Assembly: GCA_001949185.1 (NCBI GenBank)
Contig: BDGG01000002.1
Coordinates: forward strand, 2,928,467 to 2,992,466
Source of the DNA: Ramazzottius varieornatus
Lineage: Eukaryota > Tardigrada > Eutardigrada > Parachela > Ramazzottiidae
Length of the DNA: 64,000 bases
Reading direction: 5' to 3'
Under the pieces are notes generated by a model, which saw nothing but the letters and a program-made list of their open reading frames with translations, ran no database searches and was not told the origin of the DNA. Of the stretch, positions 58,601 to 64,000 are shown piece by piece; positions within the stretch are counted from its first letter, which is position 1; each line of letters opens with the position of its first letter. Position numbers and translations under genes: made by a program.

Positions 58601-60540
58601 GTCACATGATCATGTAGAACAACTCTTATTCTTTCATCAACATTTTGAACGATCGGAATCAGGTTGCAGGGACAGGACAAACGATTTTTCGAATAGGGGG
58701 ATCACTCTTTATTGGGAGACAGTCAGTTTGACAGTGTATTGTGGTCGCAATACTACAAAAAGCATAGCGCGCACAAACCATACCAGACCAAACAACGAAT
58801 GTACGCTCAAACACAATACACCGAAGTTTCCGCGTGGTAAATGAAACTCCGCAATTTACATCGTAACATTTGTTACGGTGTAAATCGTAACGTTTGTTTT
58901 TCTTAACCGAAATTAATACTTGAAAGTACCGATCTGGTGGGGTAGAATCCGGTTCCGAAGCGTGGAGAAAGACTGCCCGGGACACGCAGATTTCGCTGTT
59001 GTGTGTGATATTATACCGGTTAGCACGCTCGGAACACACCAGGACTGGTTGTCTCCGTGCTTGTTTACACCACCTTGCGTATCTGTTTTCTTTCACATAT
59101 ATCACCCTCGAACGCTACGTCGCTAACCGTATTGCTGAAACCGACCACGGCAGAAACAGTGCATCGTAGTAGTGAGAGTCCGCTCGCAGGAGATCAAAAG
59201 TCAGGTCAGCCTGCTGCCCAGAAGTTCCGCAGTTCAGCATCTGAACATACAATTCGGTAACTCTTGCGACAGTGACACCATCGTAACCTAAAACTTGGTA
59301 TGGAAGAGGAAGCAGGCGAAAAAGAAGTTGTCACATCGAAACCGCAGGATGAATGACACAGTATCAGCTGTAGCGCTCGTTTTGTATAGCCTCCCCGGAA
59401 TCGCTTGGTCTGTATTGATTAGGGTGCATCTATTAATGACATCAGGCACCCAGGGAGGGATGATGGGTACGTGAAACCTGTCAGCAGTCTCACGAAAGCC
59501 AATTGATTGCTTGAATTCCCTGACATGGAGGGGGCTGGTCAAGCCTCCTAATATCGAAGCCTGACGTCATTAATGAATGCTCCCTACCATCCAGTTGTGC
59601 TTCGGAAACCGAGATTTCCACCACTGATGTGCTGCTAAACATCGCCTTGCTGGTGAGCAAGACGCATGATCAAGCCCTTGACTGACATCGCCAAGGCGCA
59701 GTGTGGGGCCGATTTTAGTCATGACGTAGTTAATTCGCTCCTGATAAAAAAAGCGCTGTTTGATTAAACTGGAAGACCAGTCAATTCACCACTCCCGCGG
59801 CCATGACTTGACACAAAAGACATTTGTTTCTGGATTGATTGAGTGCTTCGACTGCCACGGGGTTTGAAAAAGCAACAGAACCACATTCGACGCGATGGCT
59901 TCCAGTTCACGAGTCAGTGTTGCGCCATTTTGATGGTTGGATGTTTTATTTATTGCGCATTTTGGCTCAGATGGAGGCGAGGTTTAGCAGCAATCCAGTG
60001 ATTTCCACCCTATTTCTTGTTCCCAGCGTTTCCATCCTGCCGTTCCCGCCCTGTGTTTTCTCAGGATGGGAGTTTCCCGGTCTTGTATATCAGAGCCGGT
60101 TAGGGTGGTGGTTTTCCCACCATTCCCGGGTCTAGCTTAGGCATGATCGTGACAGGCGCATGGGATTTGATACGGATTGAGAATAAAAAGTTTGTGGAAC
60201 CCCGGTCAACTCGCGCATCGTTTTACATAACGGAGTTTGCGATATTAGCTTCACCATTTGCGACACACATTGACTTTTCGACAGACCTATAAAGGACTCG
60301 CTTTACTCGTCCTGTTAAGGCTCTTCTGCATAGCATGGCCATAAAGGACTATCATAACGTTCTATTCATCAGCTACGAGGTATTTCCTCAAAAATCTACA
60401 TTTCGGTTTTTGTGTTAGTTAATGGACTTAAGAGATTTGACCTCCTGTGGGAAACATGCTGCTTGTTCTCATTCAGCGAAAGGTGGTCCTTTGAACAATC
60501 TCAACAGATACAACTACTGCAATACTACATGAACTTCGCG
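55680..60540. other. Long gene-poor stretch
   Basis: Longest frames are 56126-56656 (+, 176 codons), 57220-56756 (-, 154 codons) and 59105-58659 (-, 148 codons); none shows a domain, signal peptide or splice support. AT-rich sequence at 57480-58240 has three copies of GCATCTRATRA (57543, 58155, 58195) each followed by an AT-rich tract, and a small GCCTCGTTCGAGGC hairpin near 58142. Confidence 0.3.
56813..56852 (-). repeat. 40-bp perfect inverted repeat, right copy
   Basis: Reverse complement of 52204-52243, no mismatch. The pair encloses receptor B. Confidence 0.9.
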
Positions 60541-60547
60541 AACTACA

Positions 60548-60668
60548 TCATCATACGCATGTAGTTGTGCCCCAGTCCGAAAATTTTGCCCTGCCAGCCC
60601 CTTAAGGGATGTTTCGCGTATAATGACTTCCTTCGTGAAGTTCATGAAGCATGACAGTACCCCGTACA
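60548..60668. repeat. Dispersed repeat, copy B
   Basis: Matches 49818-49930; see that entry. Confidence 0.7.
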
Positions 60669-60748
60669 GGACTTGACAGCGTTAGATGAGGGCATCGAAA
60701 AACGATTTTGCACAGACCAATGCAAACTGCACTATTCCAGACCGATTG

Positions 60749-61546
60749 TTACTCATAAGATCGGAAAATGTCGTACCTGTTGGAGACTGTCCAAATTTGG
60801 AACTTTTTGCTTGTGAGTTTCGTCTTGCCGTGTTCCCAGCCTGTGGTTCTTTTGGACTCCAGCAACGTGGTCAGAACACCGTTTTCTGATAGAAGCACTC
60901 TTTCTTGCAATCTCATAGCAATTAGGCCCCCAAAAGTCCCCTCGAGCTTTGTCTGCCTGCTCAGATAAACAAACAACAAACAAAAAATAAAGAAAAGCGC
61001 ATAGATCCAGAATAGGCAATGTCTTGGAGGGACCATAATATTCAACCATGAGTCGGAACAAAAGCTTTCCCTTTCTTTCACTTGGACAGAGAAGAACTCT
61101 GCAGAAGCTGGATCGTGACAGCCTGCTTTTGGAGCGTATAATAGATCGTTCCAGTGAAACTGAGTGTTTTGCTCTCTGTCTACCTGCACCCTCGAGGCTG
61201 CCTTCTCTTTCTCCCATGTCTGGGAGAAAGCAGCTTGACGGTCGTATAAAAGCAGCTTGACCACCGGGCAAACTTGGCGCATTATCATTGCCAGGTACTT
61301 TGGCTTGTGCTCAGCGGTACCAGGGCTCCTTAATTCAGATCTCACTTTTTCTTCAGCAGTTTTGTGTACTGTGAATTCCGACAACTCCAACAAGTTATCA
61401 TGCCACCGAAAATCGCAGTGGTAAGCTAAAAAGCAATCGAATCGTAGACCATCATACTTTAAGGGTCTACTTCTTATTTCTGCAACAACTTGCGTGCTGT
61501 TTGATAGGTTTTTCTGGCTCTGTGGACTCTCTTCACCGCGACACAC
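60749..61546 (-). other. 265-codon open frame overlapping the Gly-rich gene, status unclear
   Basis: Unusually long for chance, with one hydrophobic helix (CLFWIYALFFIFCLLFVYL), but it starts with GTG, has no family motif, covers the TATA box, leader and exon 1 of the plus-strand gene at 61400, and a second minus frame of 172 codons is open at the same place. The plus-strand gene is better supported. Confidence 0.2.
61245..61250 (+). promoter_or_regulatory. TATA box of the second Gly-rich gene
   Basis: TATAAA in GGTCGTATAAAAGCAGCTTG, 150 bases before the start codon; resembles the box of the gene at 37954 (GTATAAAAGCA in both). Confidence 0.6.
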
Positions 61547-61732
61547 GCCCAGTTCCTCGGAGGCCTCGGCGGACTCGGACTAGGAGGCATTGGCGGTTAT
61601 GGTGGCTACTCATCAACTTCCTACTACGGCGGATTTGGTCTGGGAGGAGGCATTGGAGGGCTCGGCCTCGGTGGACTGGGCTATGGTGGGCTGGGATATG
61701 GAGGACTAGGATACGGCGAACTGCTGGGATGA
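61400..61732 (+). CDS. Small secreted glycine-rich protein
   Basis: Exon 1 61400-61420 (ATG, seven codons, MPPKIAV), donor GTAAGC, intron 87 bp, exon 2 61508-61732; 81 aa. The splice falls inside the signal peptide, which reads on as VFLALWTLFTATHA, cut before QFLGG. The mature part is GLGG, GGYGGY and LGYGGLGYGGLGYG repeats. Composition and promoter (GTATAAAAGCA) match the larger protein at 37954, so both probably feed the same secreted structure such as cuticle or adhesive. No other domain. Confidence 0.8.
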
Positions 61733-61929
61733 TCTGTTTCTTTCGTTCCGATCTTATAGTCTTTCCATAAACCTCTGCTGGATAGAGCTCTTAAAATTAG
61801 ATGCATTGACTGCTCTCGTAGAAATTCCTCTGTTTATCGTAGCAAACTCGTGTGCTTGTGCAAAAATGGAGCTTTTTGAATTTATCGCTATTACAGGAGT
61901 CACACTGACCAACACCGACAAAGAAAATT

Positions 61930-62769
61930 TCAGAGGTCTTTATCTCGAATAAAACGGTTGCCTTCACTTTGCTTTCCTCTGTAGCAGTAACGTAATCGCC
62001 CAAAACTCGCTGACGTTGCGAAATTAGAAGCGCCAGGGGTTTTTCTCCGAGTGAAGGTGGCTGTGGGGAAGAGCTCTTCAATCAGTTCCATGTCCAAGGG
62101 ACCCACATGCTTTGCCACCAGTTGATCGGAGCTTCGGCGCGCCCCCACTGGGCTACTGTCCAAGAAGCGTAATTCCGACAGTTTCTCGGTAACCTTCCAC
62201 CTTTAAGAAAACTTTTCTCTGTACGTGATACTCAAAGTACTATAAGAATTTATTCATGACGGTTCACCTGTATTCCTGATAGTCTCTTTCGGTGTAGCTG
62301 GAATTTTCCATCTCAGTCGGACACGCGGGATTTCCGAGAAGACTTAGATAGACAATAACCGGTGTGCAACTTGTAATCTTGTTCAGAAGACTGTCAAGGT
62401 TGGAAATGTTATTATTGTTGAGAGACAGCTCATGTAGGTTAGAGAGTCGAGGAAGCTCAATGTCATCTCCGAGATCATTATTATCCAGGATGAGTATCTG
62501 CAGACTGGCGAACCTTTCCAGTCCGTGGAGCGACGTCAGGCTGTTAAAGCTTAGATCCACATAAGTCACGATGGCGCAGAGATCGTCGGACAAATCAATT
62601 TTCGTAAAGTCTCCACAGTCTTTACCTACATCCGTCACCTGCAAGAACAAATTCGGGCTTACTGAACGGGTGTATCCCCATTTTATACCTGGCGACACAT
62701 TCACGAACGAAATATACAAAGATTGCAATTACTTACTTTGAGGAAACTGTCTTCCTGGAAGACTACCAT
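61930..62769 (-). CDS. Leucine-rich repeat protein, LRMDA-like
   Basis: Exons 62769-62737 (MVVFQEDSFLK, perfect GTAAGT donor), 62638-62268 and 62200-61930; phases 0 and 2, 224 aa. The middle exon carries about four leucine-rich repeats: VTYVDLSFNSLTSLHGL, LQILILDNNDLGD, LHELSLNNNNISNLDSL and VIVYLSLLGNP. The cap follows: CPTE, then EYRWKVTEKLSELRFLDSSPV. That closing block, with a short acidic/basic tail, and the total length match the LRMDA (C10orf11) family, linked in vertebrates to melanocyte differentiation. No signal peptide, so intracellular and protein-binding. LRR assignment is secure; orthology is likely but not proven. Confidence 0.8.
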
Positions 62770-62774
62770 ATTTC

Positions 62775-63469
62775 TGAGGGAAGTAACAGCACTGTGTTTA
62801 TTTCAATTTATTAAAACAAAAAACCATCTGAACGTTTGGAAATTAATTTCGCCGTAATCGGAGCATCAAATAAAAACCCCCGAAACGCATCTCTGATCTA
62901 ACCCACCAATGTTTATAAGAATGCGAAGATACCACTCGGTTCAGATAAGATAAGCATGAGCTCGATGCTATAGCACCATGGCGAAATTCAGTACTAGCTG
63001 TACTCGAGTACGGTAGCAAAATGTATGATTAGCTCTCGGCTTTTTCGCAAAATGGCCTCTTAACCGGCACGCCCATATTTGGAGGAGAATACAACCAGTT
63101 TAATAAAGCACCAAGCCTTTTCCTATCCGGTGCCTCAGCACCCCCTAGGATTTGACGTTTCCGAATCGCAGTATTCGATCTCCGACAATTAGGAGGAGTA
63201 ACTCCTTGCGGAAACCCAAGTCTAATTAAGGCGCACCACACGGAATGAATCCCGCTTTCCGGAAATTACGCTTACTCGCGGGAGGTCCACTCTGTAGAGA
63301 TTCAAACTACTGAAGGTTCGGGCAGCCGCTTTGTCGAATTCATAACTTTATTTCAGGTGTCACAGATCAGTTTAAGCCCGAAGGATAGTCGGATAGCGAC
63401 TTGAACGTTTTAGCTCGCTCTTTAATATCTCGTTCCAGATATCGAACGCTGGTCGAAAATCAGGTCGAC
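62775..63469. other. Intergenic stretch upstream of the GPCR
   Basis: No gene seen; the short minus frame 63029-63241 has no motif. Should contain the divergent promoters of the LRR gene and the GPCR. Confidence 0.3.
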
Positions 63470-64000
63470 ATGACGGCAAACTACAATCCCTCAGTCAATC
63501 ATACCCAGAACTTTTCAATTCCTCTCACCAACACCCATGAGCTTCATGCGGCCTTTGCGGTCTCGACTATCGTAGGACTCTTCGGAGTCTTGGCCAACCT
63601 TCTTCTCCTCATTGTCATTATACGCTTGGTCCGCCACAACCCTGACAGCGGCAGTCATGTCCTCATCGCCAACCTGGTCCTCATCTATCTCCTTTCCTGC
63701 TGCCCAGTCCTCCCCATGGTCAGCATTCCTTTCGCTCTGTCCATCTCCATGCCCGACGCCTACTGTCGATACCATTCGCTCTTTACCTACATAGTCTACT
63801 GGTCCGCCAACTGGACCGAAGCTTGCTTAGGCTTCAACCGGGTCGTGGCCATCTACTTTCCCCATAAATACTCAAAGTACTGCAATATCACAGTCAACTG
63901 TGTCCTCGTTGCTCTCACATGGCTGCTCAGCCTGGTCATGACGACCTTGGTGGCGTTCTTCGGTGGCGCCACTCGAACCGTCGTCTTTGGTCAATGTGAA
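63470..64000 (+). CDS. Rhodopsin-type GPCR, 3' truncated by window end
   Basis: ATG at 63470 opens a frame of 177 codons that is still open at the last base. The short N-terminus has glycosylation sites (NHT, NFS). TM1 is VSTIVGLFGVLANLLLLIVI, where the usual G-N pair is A-N. TM2 is HVLIANLVLIYLLSCCPVLP. A Cys (DAYCRYH) starts TM3, which ends CLGFNRVVAIYFP: the DRY motif reads NRV. TM4 is VLVALTWLLSLVM, and a Cys in the second loop (FGQC) could pair with the TM3 Cys. These place it in class A. The ligand group is not evident; peptide-receptor-like families are common in such genomes. No intron is seen in the visible part. Confidence 0.8.
   Translation, partial: MTANYNPSVNHTQNFSIPLTNTHELHAAFAVSTIVGLFGVLANLLLLIVIIRLVRHNPDSGSHVLIANLVLIYLLSCCPVLPMVSIPFALSISMPDAYCRYHSLFTYIVYWSANWTEACLGFNRVVAIYFPHKYSKYCNITVNCVLVALTWLLSLVMTTLVAFFGGATRTVVFGQCE

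Noticed and set aside
58659-59105. 148-codon frame on minus
   Set aside because: No motif; Cys and Arg-rich random-looking composition.
60749-61546. 265-codon minus frame as a gene
   Set aside because: Conflicts with the well-supported promoter and exon 1 of the Gly-rich gene; kept only as an unclear feature.
1-64000. tRNA, rRNA and CRISPR arrays
   Set aside because: I looked for the tRNA B-box pattern GGTTCRANNCC and for regularly spaced direct repeats and found no convincing case; a covariance-model scan would be decisive.

Overview
This is eukaryotic, animal DNA. Genes have GT-AG introns, mostly 50-130 bp, in all phases, core-promoter TATA boxes (37865, 61245), and families restricted to animals: Gfi1/senseless zinc fingers, opsin, gustatory-receptor-like proteins, Kazal and thyroglobulin type-1 repeats, glycine-rich secreted proteins. 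Short introns, close gene spacing and a large secreted/chemosensory complement suggest a compact ecdysozoan genome; a tardigrade is my best guess, but that is inference. A 7-base run of N at 47726 shows this is an assembled scaffold. Gene models below were built by hand by matching splice-site consensus and reading phase; none was tested against transcripts.

Layout. 0.4-2.1 kb: Gfi1/senseless factor (+). 6.4-7.8 kb: unrecognised two-exon gene (-). 9.2-11.4 kb: secreted protein with thyroglobulin type-1-like repeats plus a separate single-repeat copy (-). 12.3-14.2 kb: a glycine-rich secreted precursor with dibasic sites, then a Kazal inhibitor (+). 15.7-17.2 kb: seven-exon GDSR-type PC-esterase (-). 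17.8-18.5 kb: mariner-type element. 19.7-21.3 kb: five-exon opsin that keeps the retinal lysine but lacks DRY and NPxxY (-). 23.8-26.2 kb: SET-domain gene and a damaged P-loop locus (-). 28.5-31.5 kb: long multi-exon Ser-rich protein (+). 31.9-33.2 kb: CACTA-type transposase remnant (-). 35.4-36.8 kb: Tigger/pogo transposase (+). 38 kb: Gly/Tyr-rich secreted protein (+).

40.6-44.1 kb: an arylsulfatase-like gene cut off by a 2.34-kb pogo-type transposon with 146-bp terminal inverted repeats. 44.9 kb: intronless class I methyltransferase (+). 45.9-55.7 kb: gustatory-receptor-like family: one decayed copy (-), one intact copy (-), one intact copy (+). 61.4-62.8 kb: second glycine-rich secreted gene (+) and an LRMDA-like leucine-rich repeat protein (-). 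63.5 kb to the edge: rhodopsin-type GPCR, cut by the window end.

Themes: sensory receptors (opsin, two receptor-like genes, one GPCR), secreted and cuticle-type proteins, and mobile DNA that has visibly broken host genes. No operon-like coupling or CRISPR is seen. The most unusual item is the opsin; the clearest evolutionary event is the transposon sitting at the break point of the sulfatase.
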